Positions 42,590 to 53,078 of a DNA stretch of 64,000 bases are shown piece after piece. The DNA is from Heliocidaris erythrogramma (lineage: Eukaryota; Echinodermata; Echinoidea; Camarodonta; Echinometridae): NCBI GenBank assembly GCA_025617745.1, contig CM046870.1, positions 7,131,618 through 7,195,617 on the forward strand. The letters are read 5' to 3'. A program made the position numbers and the translations under genes. Position 1 is the stretch's first letter. Every line of letters begins with the position of its first letter. Under the pieces are notes generated by a model. It made no database searches and was not told the origin of the DNA. It saw nothing but the letters and a program-made list of their open reading frames with translations.

Positions 42590-43905
42590 AATAAGTCAAA
42601 TAAAATATACAAATAATAGCAGTAGTGGCACGAGCAGGAGGGGGGGGGGGGGGGGGTTATATAGTTCTGACGCAGATCCTGGTGAAAAGAAAACTCCTAT
42701 TACCCTCTGCCGGTCTTTTGGATAATGGTGAATAGTCCATCAATGGGCCCCGATTTCTAAGAACTTCCTGTCATACACACACACACACAAAAAGAACTTC
42801 CTGTCATAAATTGCGACGCGGAGATATAAAGTTAGGGGGGATTATAGACCCCTGAGAAGAAAAGTTCTATCCCGTGGCGTGTTCATATAGACAATGGCCA
42901 ATAATTGATGATCGCAACAGAATAATGCATGATGACTAGTGTTTTGGTTTCTCTTCCAATCTATTATTACCCAAGCAGAATTAGTATATTAGTATAACAT
43001 TATACAGATAACTATTGTTACTAATCTAATGAAAAATAATGCTCCTTAAATATTAATTTTATTTATGCATGTTTTTTGTATTTTTCATACTTCTCTCTTG
43101 AATTTTCCGCCCCCCCCCCCCGCTTTATCTTGTAAGAAAAAGAAATTATGGCTATGTTCAATAATTTCTTGAGGCCTAGTAACTGTGAGGCAGATCGTAG
43201 ATAATTATGTTGAACATGGCGTGAATAAATTAAACCTGAGTGGAGAGAGGTTGAGGGATTCATAACTGATTCCCTTACTGCGTTTTAGCGTCTTTTTTAT
43301 TTTCAGAGGAATATTGGAGATGGGTTTTGATAATCATTAAGCAAAACAAACGTACCTCAAAAGAACATACGATTCAACACGAGAACGAAAACCAGTTGAG
43401 TGAAGTGAATAAAGATAGAAAGATAGAGATTTGATGATCGCGAAGGACGGGGTGAGGAGAAGAGAGTTGCGAAAAAGAAGGAAAAGGACAGAGATAAAAA
43501 AGTTTAGAAAGAGAGGAAATAAGAAAGCGATAGTGGTAAGACACAATAAAAGTAGAAGAATGAAAATATAAAGGCGATACAAAATAACAACTGAACAGAA
43601 AGCGAATGCAAACTTTATGGTAAATACAAAATAATACAGAAGACTTTTTAAAACATTTATAGATCTCCGCAGAAATACTGAGGGGTTATAGACAAACACG
43701 ATAATAGTATGCAAAAAAATAAAGACTACATAAAGACACGCATCACGAACGATTAAGTTTCAATCACCGAAGTCATATGTATTGAGTGGAGGGAAAAGCC
43801 TTGATACAAGAATAATACCATTTAGACCCAGAAAGAACCAGAAAGAAATTTCTACAAGTCCAATCACTTAGACCAGTGAAAACCAGTATAACCAGCTGTG
43901 GCGTG
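42590..43905. other. Non-coding stretch with homopolymer and CA tracts
   Basis: A G run at 42641-42656, a (CA)n tract at 42774-42788 between a directly repeated AAGAACTTCCTGTCATA (42759 and 42792), and a C run at 43111-43121. No coding evidence; the 125-codon minus ORF at 43337-43714 is a product of purine-rich composition. Confidence 0.5.
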
Positions 43906-43906
43906 G

Positions 43907-44612
43907 GCGTTGTGGCGTGCGCCTGTAATCCAGCTAACAGTGGAAGTTATAAACTGATTCACCGGACCCAGGTTCGAGACTTAAGCCCCGTCTTAACAGA
44001 CCTTTTTGGAACTGAGTTGTCCAGACAATGTCCAGACAATGTTTCATTAACCTGCCTGTTAAGACGCTCCACAAGGGGTGTTGTCCGGACATTGTCGCGA
44101 CAACTTTTCCATAAATTCTACCCTAGCCCGCCTAGGGTAACTTTACCTAATTACCGCGATGTTGTCGCGACAACGCCCGGACGGACAACCCTCCTGTTAA
44201 GACCATATAGGTTAAGACGCTCTTGAGCTAATTTTCTCCCGAATACTGGAAGCTGACAAGACGCATGCACAATAGACCATTATTTCAGTATAGGCACTAG
44301 ATCGCATTTCTCGCATTTGGTTTGAATCTCGCGCGTGACCGGCAAGTCAAGTATACGTTACTATGGAAACCTGCCAGGGGAAAGTTTTCAGTGTGTGTCT
44401 GTTAAGACAGTGCGTGGGGCTCTCACCCATGTTTTTATTGCCTAATTGAGGAATGTTACCCTAGGTTTACTGTCAGGATGTTGTCGCGACATTGTCTGGA
44501 CAAGGTCTGTTAAAACAGGGCTTGAGTCACGTCTTTCGGATGGTGACATTAAAGGTCGGTCCCCAGACGTAAATAATCATATCTGATTGATACACGTCTG
44601 TAAAAACCCAAT
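43907..44612 (+). mobile_element. SINE with an Alu/7SL-like head, split by a MITE
   Basis: The head GTGGCGTGCGCCTGTAATCC + AGCTA is strikingly like the 7SL/Alu 5' domain. ACCCAGGTTCGAGAC is a pol III B-box (GGTTCGAnnC). The body resumes after 44521 with GTCACGTCTTTCGGATGG, ACGTAAATAATCAT and GTCTGTAAAAACCCA, matching 1405-1532. Removing 43985-44521 restores a continuous SINE of about 170 bp. The A-box would lie in the GTGGCGTGCGCC region. Confidence 0.72.
43985..44521. mobile_element. 537-bp MITE with TTAA-type target in a SINE
   Basis: The left end GCCCCGTCTTAACAGACC matches the complement of the right end GCCCTGTTTTAACAGACC. TTAA (43981-43984) and TTGA (44522-44525) flank it, consistent with a 4-bp TTAA duplication with one change, as made by piggyBac-like or Kolobok-like transposases. 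TTGTCGCGACA and TTGTCC(A/G)GACAA palindromes are repeated inside. Confidence 0.85.
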
Positions 44613-45491
44613 TACACACACGCTTCGCCAGCTCCTTCAATCATATTCATACTATGCTGGCGAATAAGCGAGCTGCATTTGGAGCGCTAATTTGCGCTAA
44701 TTTGCGCTGTTCTGCCATTGGTCAACTCCGAGCTCATTTCCCCGGTTGACTAACACAGGACGTCCGCCCATATACATGCGTGCATTGCCATACACAACGT
44801 TTATAACCCACGTTCTATGGGGAAACCTTGATGATGCTTGGCGGCATTATCCAAAATAAACCTCTTCAAAATACTGCCGAGAAAATATGATTTTACTCAA
44901 AAATGTTAATATAAACCCATATTTTTTTTATGGTTTATTGAATGCTTAATCTGTTATCAATACATCAATATGAAGAAAATCTGAATATAAAGTTAGTTCT
45001 GTATAATTAAAATGGATGAAACAGAAAAAAGTTTATCGAGCAACTATACGTGCCATCGGCACCAAAGGGTTATGGGCAACTATACGTGCCTCCGGCACCG
45101 TAAGAGTTAAAAAGGAACGTATATTACCAAAGGGGACATTTTCAGAGGTGAAAAGGGAACATTTATTAAAAATTTGATAATTTTTTATAGTTTAGCTACT
45201 ATATTAGTTATTTCCCTGATGTAATGTAACAGAACTCTCCACAATTCTACTGAATAAACACACAGTATAAAGAAACTATTGGGAAGGGAAGACGTACTTG
45301 CAAGAGTAAATGTAGTACCTGTTAGATTTGAATAGGGTAGTAATCCCAAGTTAAGGGTGGCTTTTATCATACATGTAGGTGGTAAGGGAGACTTTAATAA
45401 GAATGTGGAACTGGCACAAGTTAGAAAGAAAAGGAGACACTTTTCTGAAGTAAAAGGGTTCACTTTTCCTATTTAAAAGGGGTACTTTGGG
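44613..45491. other. Non-coding stretch
   Basis: CAACTATACGTGCC and CGGCACC occur twice at 45040-45102 (GCCATCGGCACC, GCCTCCGGCACC). No other structure is supported. Confidence 0.45.
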
Positions 45492-45665
45492 GATATTATA
45501 AAAGTGAGAAACTGTTCACCCCCGGACGTACCACTTTTGCATGTCTCCAATGTACAACATTGGTTAGAACATGGAACAGTTAGCAGAGATTTTTCATGCA
45601 AAGGGAAGAGGTAGCTAAGTGGTATCGAGATTCCAAAACATGGGTGTCGATCCGGGGGGGGGGGG
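45492..45665 (+). repeat. Direct repeat C, copy 1
   Basis: GGGGATATTATAAAAGTGAG, ACGTACCACTTTTGCATGTC and GCTAAGTGGTATCGAGATTC then a G run. About 85% like 46455-46632. Confidence 0.85.
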
Positions 45666-45850
45666 TGGAGATTAAATATAAAAATCCAACACATAGTTAC
45701 TGTAACCTTGTGGATTGTCATCTAAGATAAGAACTGTAAAAAGTCAGAGTACTTTTGAAATTTACATTTGAAAGTCATGCAGAGATCATATACATACATA
45801 TATCGATGGTATTCATTAGGGTTAACTGGCAACTAAGTATGGTATAATCA

Positions 45851-46071
45851 CAAATTTAGGGTTCCATGACATTGCTCCTGCGACAATTGCTCCGGTCTAA
45901 CTTTGCCGTGTTAATCCTAAACCTAAACCTAACCCTAAACCTAATCCTAATCTTCACATTGTTCTTAACAAAAACACAAATCATGACCTTGACCTTAACC
46001 TTTGACCTTTCGAGATATGAACGGAGGAGCAAATGTCGCAGGAGCAAATGTCGCGTCACCCAAATTTAGTG
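45851..46071. mobile_element. MITE with TTTGCTCC termini and internal telomere-like repeats
   Basis: AAATTTAGGGT and ATTGCTCCTGCGACAATTGC on the left are mirrored by GCAAATGTCGCAGGAGCAAA and ACCCAAATTTAG on the right. The centre contains CCTAAACCTAAACCTAACCC and then CTTGACCTTAACCTTTGACC. It lies between the two copies of repeat C. Confidence 0.82.
45909..45955 (+). repeat. Telomere-like (CCTAAA/CCTAAC) run
   Basis: About seven irregular hexamers, AATCCTAAACCTAAACC and so on, inside the MITE at 45851-46071. Because it lies between inverted termini it was probably carried there by transposition. Confidence 0.8.
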
Positions 46072-46454
46072 TTGATGTAGAGTGTAGCGATTTAAAATCA
46101 CGAGTTGGCAACTAATTAATATTGGTCACGGACCAGGGCGGCAAAACTCTCTAAAGTAGACACCAGCAGAAAAAGAACTTCTGTTGAAAAGGGGCATGCA
46201 CAAGGGGCATTAACCGAAAAGGCACTTTTTAGGGAAAAGGGAAAGGCATAAATGGAAACGTTAAAGTGAATACATAAGTTTAAGACATTATCATTATCAT
46301 TATACCGTACATTTTGAAGCCATCTCATTCAAATAATCCTATTTGTTTCTCTCTTTACATCACAGTGTGCAGTTGAGTGTGAAGGTCTGTGATGGTCTGT
46401 ATATTCATTTAATTTCCAAGCGAGCATAATATAGCGGGCTGTTCCTATTTGGGG

Positions 46455-46640
46455 ATATTTTAAAAAGTGAAAAACTGTTCACTCCCCAGACGTACCATTT
46501 TTGCATGTCTCCGACTGTCACATGTACAGCATTGAACAGTTAGCACAGATATTTAATGCAAAGGGAAGGGGTAGCTAAGTGGTATCGAGATTCCCAAACA
46601 TGGGTGTCGATCCCGGGGGGGGGGGGGGGGGGGGGGGGGA
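46455..46640 (+). repeat. Direct repeat C, copy 2, with long G run
   Basis: GGGGATATTTTAAAAAGTGA, ACGTACCATTTTTGCATGTC and GCTAAGTGGTATCGAGATTC followed by about 23 G. Same order and spacing as copy 1. Confidence 0.85.
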
Positions 46641-47690
46641 AGGGATGGGGATTTTAAATATCCCCCCGAAATTTGAGGCGGGGATGGCCTGTATTATCAC
46701 CCCCCCCCCCCAATATTTTTGGATAAAATAAGTGAGAATTATGATACATTAACTTAAAACTAATAATTATCCAAATTCATTATTTAACAACATTCAATCA
46801 CACAGAAACCATTTCGGGATGCTCTAAAATGCAAGTTTTATAGACAGATTTTGAGAAAGTCCCTGGTGTAGGAGGGAGATAACCCCCTCCCACACCCTCC
46901 CCTTGCCGGTCATCCCCCAATCATGAACACGGATCGACACCCCTGTTCTCAATTCCATGTATACAAATAAGGATTTATTTTGTAATCGATACGATCTATT
47001 ACAAGATAAAAATCATCTCTGTCTTTCATTCTGAAAACATAAAATCATACCCCAATCATACCCCAATCATACCCCAACAATGATTAAATGTGCTGTCTGT
47101 ATGGTAATTCTTTTGCACTGATTTGCACATTCATTGACTTGCATATTAGGATAAATGTACATTACTCCATTAGAGTCTTGGTTGTGTTATTGAGTTTACA
47201 TAATACAATACACAATATCATACAGAGTATTGTCTTCACATAACCCTCTTAATACTTAAGTCTGCTCTTCCCAAGAGTATAGAATTCCATTATCTCTATA
47301 TGGACACATGACACATCATCACTGAATATTGTTGTTTTATTTCTTTCACTTTCTGATATGATATTCCACCTCCCGGAGATTGACCGATTGCATTCCCATG
47401 ACTTTATATATTTTTTAAATGAACATTCTATGTTTGTGGACCGCACAGTGAATGTATAATGAACCATAATGATATATATATAAATATTATAATGTTCATA
47501 TGTATCATTTTTCCAGTTATTGTAAATGATAACTTATATTATAATAAATGAAAGTTTAGCCTTTGCACTACAAATTAAAAGAAAAACCCAGATATCAAAG
47601 AATGTTTTAACCATTGATTTAGTACGCAATATCGCAAATTGTAACTTACATTTGTGGTTGCTCTGATAATAAGCTCCACATTAGCATCAA
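46641..47690. other. Non-coding stretch
   Basis: A C run at 46700-46711, then a triplicated CATACCCCAAT at 47048-47080. No exon-like or mobile features otherwise. Confidence 0.5.
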
Positions 47691-47691
47691 C

Positions 47692-47826
47692 CAGTGGCGG
47701 CACCAGGATTTTTAAAGTGGGGGGCAAATGGGGGGCAAAAGAAAATGTTCGGGGGGCAAGGGCGGACAAAAATTTTTTCCACATTTTAATTTTTTTTCAC
47801 TCCGAAAATTATTGGGGGGGGGGGGG
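47692..47826 (+). repeat. G-rich dispersed repeat (GTGGCGGCACCAGGATTT type)
   Basis: CAGTGGCGGCACCAGGATTT is followed by four GGGGGGCAA-type phrases and a terminal G run. It is the clearest copy of the family also seen at 1566 and 3783. Confidence 0.6.
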
Positions 47827-47879
47827 CAAAGCTTCGGACTGATGAATGACCATGATGAATACTAACTTTTTGAAAAACT

Positions 47880-48400
47880 GAAAGTGGCGCCCACGGTGTA
47901 CAATCTAATGACACGATGACCTTGACCTTGACCCCTCAAGGTCACGGTCAAAAAATGGCGCCAAAAATGAATACTAGCTTTTTGAAGAACTGAAAGTGGC
48001 CCAAAATCCAAAATTTATCGACCCCAGCCTGGCGCCCACGGTCCCCGATCTAATGCCATGATGACCTTGACCTTGACCCCTCAAGGTCACGGTCAAAATG
48101 GCGCCAAAAATGAATACTAGGTTTTTGAAGAACTGAAAGTGGCCCAAAATCCAAAATTTTTCGGCCCCTGCCTGGCGCCCACGGTCCCCAATCTAATGCC
48201 CCGATGACCTTGACCCCTGAAGGTCACGGTCAAAAATGGCGCCAAAAATGAATACTTGCTTTTTGAAGAACTGAAAGTGGCCCAAAATCCAAAATTTTTC
48301 GGCCCCTGCCTGGCGCCCACGGTCCCCGATCTAATGCCACGATGACTTTGACCCCTCAAGGTCACGGTCAAAAATGGCGCCAAAAGTGAATATGAATATT
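47880..48400. repeat. Four tandem units of about 140 bp with TGACCTTGA/TCAAGGTCA
   Basis: Each unit has GGCGCCCACGGT, ATCTAATGCC, GACCTTGACC, CCTCAAGGTCACGGTCAAAA, TGGCGCCAAAAATGAATACT and GAACTGAAAGTGGCCCAAAA. Units start near 47887, 48031, 48175 and 48312. Each carries TGACCTTGA and TCAAGGTCA-like half sites facing each other, with one mutated copy (TGAAGGTCA) in unit 3. Confidence 0.93.
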
Positions 48401-48629
48401 TATGTTATGTTAAACATTAATCGTACGCTTCATTATTCAACACACACTTTCAAACCAAATCAATCTCAAAGGAAAACTAAAGCAGCAATCACTGACTATG
48501 GGATTCATTTCTGGCACACATAGGTAGGACTGTGTCGGGACGGGCCCCTAGCCCAATTTTTATTACATATTTCTCACTGTATGCACCCTTACACCTCCCA
48601 TGCATATACGTATATATATATATATATTT

Positions 48630-49245
48630 ATATTATTGTAAGGAAATACAACAGCTTTGGCAAATCTCGTGGAAATAAATACAAATGTGAAAGAAATTGC
48701 GAGAATAACGTTGCGTAGCTCAATGAAAGTTCCCCAGATTGACAATTCCTCAACCTTATTAATTAATTTCCCTTGTCGGGGGCAGATGAGTTTTTGAACA
48801 AGACAAGCCGCTAGTGCCTCAGCTGGATCCAAGCGAATGCTTTGAATACATGTATACATTGAAATAAATTATTCTTAATAACATTATTGTAAGGAAATAA
48901 CATTTACAACAGCTTTGGCAAATCTCGTGGAAATAAATACAAATGTGAAAGAAATTGCGAGAATAACGTTGCGTAGCTCAAAAACTCATCTGCCCCCGAC
49001 AAGGGGAATTAATTAATAAGGTTGAGGTCAATCTGTCGGTCAATTGAATCTGGTGTCGTCGAAACCACTAACCCGTCTCCGTGGTCTAGTGGTTAAGGCA
49101 TTGGCGTACTGAGCCAACGACCCGGGTTCGATTCCCGGCGGAGACAGTTTTTCAGCCTTTGCAAAAATTTCAAAAAGGGAGGATAGCTCTGGGGCACTTT
49201 GATTGAGCTTACGCAACGTTATTCTCGCAATTTCTTTGACATATA
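48630..49245. repeat. Composite of direct and inverted repeats around a tRNA-like sequence
   Basis: ATTATTGTAAGGAAATA, CAGCTTTGGCAAATCTCGTG and TTGCGAGAATAACGTTGCGT occur in direct orientation at 48630-48720 and 48886-48980, and the last phrase is inverted at 49207-49240. Between them CCTTATTAATTAATTTCCC and GGGGGCAGATGAGTTTTT (48752-48797) are mirrored at 48982-49028. The arrangement implies at least one inversion-type rearrangement. Confidence 0.82.
49075..49146 (+). tRNA. tRNA-like cloverleaf, apparent anticodon ACT
   Basis: A 72-nt sequence folds as a complete cloverleaf: acceptor GTCTCCG/CGGAGAC (7 of 7 pairs), D stem GTCT/AGGC, anticodon stem TTGGC/GCCAA with loop GTACTGA, variable region CGAC, T stem CCGGG/CCCGG with loop TTCGATT, discriminator A, then GTTTTT as a pol III terminator. 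TGGTCTAGTGG fits the A-box and GGTTCGATTCC the B-box. The anticodon ACT would be serine, but serine tRNAs have a long variable arm and metazoans normally use GCT here. The body resembles Glu-type tRNAs. It may be a tRNA pseudogene, a mis-specifying tRNA or the head of a SINE. Confidence 0.6.
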
Positions 49246-49246
49246 T

Positions 49247-49815
49247 ATATATATATATGTATACATGTATTTTATTTGCCATTTACCTCCTCGTTGGGTT
49301 TAGACACATATATTACAGACTTTATATGCACATGTATGTATTCTTCAGTATATAGTATGCCTTACATCTTATAGTCTCGTCTACAGTAGATAACAAATAT
49401 ATGTTTTTTTTCACTACACTTTACTCTATATGCCATATATTATGCACATGGTGTCTGACAACTCGACTCTCTCTTTATTTTCTGCCCTACCACTCCACTG
49501 TACTGGACTTGTACAGTACTTATTCCTTTCTCTTGTCTTTGCATTGTTCCTTATCCTGTTTGATGTTGCCTCCCCATTTATCCTTTGCTTCCACAGGTTA
49601 CCAACACTTGAGCTTGGGGCTCATTAATGTCCTTGCATCTCCACGTCTTTTTTGTTTGCTTTAATCCCCCACCACACCTACTTGACTCATGGCTTTTGAC
49701 TCCCCACACTCCCCTTTTGTTTCCATTGTTTTGTGTCCCCAGTCCCTCCCTTACAGTTCCTGTTACATGTATACTGTTTTGTGTCTGTAGCCTATATATG
49801 CTTGTCTTGCTTTTT
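49247..49815. other. Non-coding stretch
   Basis: A short (TA)n at 49241-49258, then pyrimidine-rich sequence. No supported exon or repeat. Confidence 0.45.
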
Positions 49816-50960
49816 AGGTGGTCTGTCATCGACAGATCACCTCTTAATTTCGTCAGAATTTTCTTTCTTTATTAGGTGATCTGTCGTAGTAAACAGATCA
49901 CCTCTTATATTCGTCAGAATTTTCTTTCTTTATTTCTTTATTCTTTATTTAGGTGATCTGTCATTTGACAGATCACCTCTTAATTTCGTCAGAATTTTCT
50001 TTATTATTATTATTATTAGGTGATCTGTCACTTGACCGATCACCTCTTAATTTCGTCAGAATTTTCTTTATTTTTATTTTCCACCTTTTTTTGTTTCCAC
50101 GAAATCTCAAAAACTTTTCATTCAAATTCCATGACATTTCCGTCAGTTATCATGTCATATAAGGTCAAGCTTAAAAATCATTTTCAAGGTCATGACGTCA
50201 TCATGACGTCATCCAGGCGCCATTTTGTGAAATCACATTATCAATCATATCTTCATAACGAATCATCAAAATTGAGCCATATTTGACATACATTAACTTC
50301 ACGTCAAGGGTCAACATAAAAATGTCATCAAAATCCGCGCACGCATCATGACGCGCACGTACGCGCGCGTCAAAATTTAAAAATGCTCCAAATCACTTCT
50401 TAATCAAATTAGAGTACCGTTCAGGACATTTTAAGCATTTCAAAAATTTCCGTCCGTGCGCGTCCGTGCGCGCGCGCAGCGCGTAGAGAACGTAAAAACG
50501 CCGTTTTTTCGCATGGTTTGCCTTCCTGACACTATTCTTGACAATTTCCAACTATTTACAGTCATTCTCGACCTTCTATAATGCCACACGCGTGCGTCAA
50601 ACTTTCAAATTCGTGCGTGCGTCAATGGGCATTCTAATGTAAAAAGTGGTAAAAACATGCCTATCTAAAATCCGCCATAGCTCGTCAGAATGCACGGAAA
50701 CCCCCCAATTTCTTTACATATTCTGAAAGCCTGGGAGTTGTAGATTTGAATTCATGCAGAACTTTTGCCGATCTCATGTTCTGACGTCATCATATTTGCA
50801 TATGAACTCAAAAAAATCATTTTGAAAAAATGACGTCATCATTTTTGCATTCATTTGATAATAATTCAGTGAAATGCTGTCGATTTTCTCCCAAATTTTG
50901 ATATGTTATAGGTGAAACAATTCTCTACCAGATCATTGCAAACAATCTTTCGTTTTGATG
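49816..50960 (+). mobile_element. Dispersed repeat D, copy 1, with four tandem hairpin heads
   Basis: Four heads of the type AGGTGATCTGTC...GACAGATCACCT followed by TCTTAATTTCGTCAGAATTT begin at 49816, 49874, 49951 and 50018. After the last comes about 900 bp shared with 53079-53960, including CAGGCGCCATTTTGT, CGCGCACG-type runs, AAAATCCGCCATAGCTCGT and CATATTCTGAAAGCCTGGGA. No coding frame is apparent. Each head follows a T-rich or ATT repeat. Class unknown. Confidence 0.8.
50336..50480. repeat. Alternating CG/CA-rich tract in repeat D
   Basis: CGCGCACGCATCATGACGCG, CACGTACGCGCGCGTC and CGTCCGTGCGCGCGCGCAGC are alternating purine-pyrimidine stretches in otherwise AT-rich DNA. The same tract is present in copy 2 at about 53370-53515. 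Such sequence is prone to Z-DNA. Confidence 0.8.
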
Positions 50961-51257
50961 ACGTCATCACAGTGAAATTTTCAATTAAAAACGACATGTC
51001 AGAATTTCCCCTATTTGCGTGTTATGTCTATGAAAGATGATTTTTTTTCGAATCATGAATCTACATGACATCGTTCTCTGAGCAGTATCTCAGTTATTTT
51101 TCGTCTATTTCCTTCCAGATTTTAATATGTTGTAGCCTGATAAATACTCTTTCTATGAGGGTTTGGTTTTTTCAATGTGATGTCGGGATCATTGTCAATT
51201 TTAAACTACAAAATGTGATTTGAGAATCCGATTTTTCGTTTACGTGTTATCTCTATG

Positions 51258-51332
51258 GGAAATATTTTGGTATATTGGTCAAAGCACTTGACTCCCATTC
51301 CGGTGACCCAGGTTCGATCCCCGGTGGGTCCA
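51258..51332 (+). pseudogene. Degenerate tRNA-like sequence (Gly-CCC-like)
   Basis: TTGGTATATTGGTCAAAGC resembles a D arm, GACTCCCATTC an anticodon loop TCCCATT as in tRNA-Gly(CCC), and CCCAGGTTCGATCCCCGG the T arm with a B-box, followed by TGGGTCCA. The 5' acceptor strand does not pair with the 3' strand, so this is a pseudogene or a tRNA-derived SINE fragment. A T run follows. Confidence 0.55.
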
Positions 51333-51484
51333 TAATTTTTTTTTTTTTGCTTCTTTTTGCCTGTCATTTTACCATCCTCTTCGACTATTATAACATAAAC
51401 AATCACAAACCATGCAATAAACTGCCTTATTTTCCGTGTTATATCTATTAGGAAGTAGTGTGCAGTAGTTTGTTCATTATACCA

Positions 51485-53077
51485 TCATCATAATCATTAC
51501 TGTTATCATCATCACATCATCATCATTATATTATCATGATTATCATCACCACCATCATCATGATTATCATCATGATTATCATCATCACATCATCATCATT
51601 ATATTATCATGATTATCATCATCACCATCATTATCACCATCATCATCACATCATCATCATGATTATCATCATTATTATCATCATCACATTATCATTATAT
51701 TATCATGATTATCATCACCACCATCATCATCATGATTATCATCATCACATCATCATCATTATATTATCATGATTATCATCACCATCATCATAATCATCAT
51801 CATTATCATCATCATTATCACCATCATCATGATTATCATCATCACATCATCATCATTATATTATCATGATTATCATCACCATCATCATCATGATTATCAT
51901 CATCATATCATAATCATGATTATCATCATTATATTATCATGATTATCATCACCACCATCATCATCATGATTATCATCATCATCATCATCATCATGATTAT
52001 CATCATCACATCATCATTATATTATCATGATTATCACCACCACCATCATCATCATGATTATCATCATTACATCATCATTATATTATCATTATTATCATCA
52101 CCACCATCATCATCATCATGATTATCATCACCATCATCATCATCATCATCATCATCATCATGATTATCATCATCACCATCATCATCATGATTATCATCAT
52201 GATTATCATCATCACATCATCATCATTATATTATCATGATTATCATCATCACCATCATCATTATCACCATCATCATCACATCATCATCATGATTATCATC
52301 ATTATTATCATCATCACATTATCATTATATTATCATGATTATCATCACCACCATCATCATCATGATTATCATCATCACATCATCATCATTATATTATCAT
52401 GATTATCATCACCACCATCATCATTATCACCATCATCACATCATCATCATCATCATGATTATCATCATTATTATCATCATCACATCATCATTATATTATC
52501 ATGATTATCATCACCATCATCATAATCATCATCATTATCATCATCATTATCACCATCATCATGATTATCATCACATCATCATTATATTATCATGATTATC
52601 ATCACCATCATCATGATTATCATCATCATATCATAATCATGATTATCATCATTATATTATCATGATTATCATCACCATCATCATCATGATTATCATCATC
52701 ATCATCATCATCATGATTATCATCATCACCATCATCATCATGATTATCATCATCATTATATTATCATGATTATCATCGCCACCATCACCATCATGATTAT
52801 CATCATCATCATCATCATAAATCATCATCATGATTATCATCATCACATCATCATTATATAATCATGGTTATCATCTCCACCATCATCATCATGATTATCA
52901 TCACCATCAATCATCATCATTATCACCATCATAATCATGATTATCATCATCTCATCATCATCATTATATTATCATGATTATCATCACCACCTTCATCTTC
53001 ATGATTATCATTACCATCAATCATCATCATTATCACCATCATCATCATGATTATCATCATCACATCATCATCATTAT
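51485..53077. repeat. (ATC/ATT)n microsatellite with higher-order repeats, about 1.6 kb
   Basis: Almost wholly CATCAT, TTATCATGATTATCATCACC and related words. Longer phrases such as ACATCATCATCATTATATTA plus TCATGATTATC recur every 60-140 bp, and a segment near 51541-51775 is repeated with few changes at about 52190-52405. Any His/Ile-rich ORF in it is an artefact. It ends exactly at the hairpin head of repeat D copy 2. Confidence 0.97.
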
Positions 53078-53078
53078 T

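Noticed and set aside
45909..45955. True internal telomere or fusion site
   Set aside because: The hexamers are irregular, few, and enclosed by inverted MITE termini.
51536..52595. Ile/His-rich ORFs in the (ATC)n region
   Set aside because: Direct products of a microsatellite without stops in that frame.
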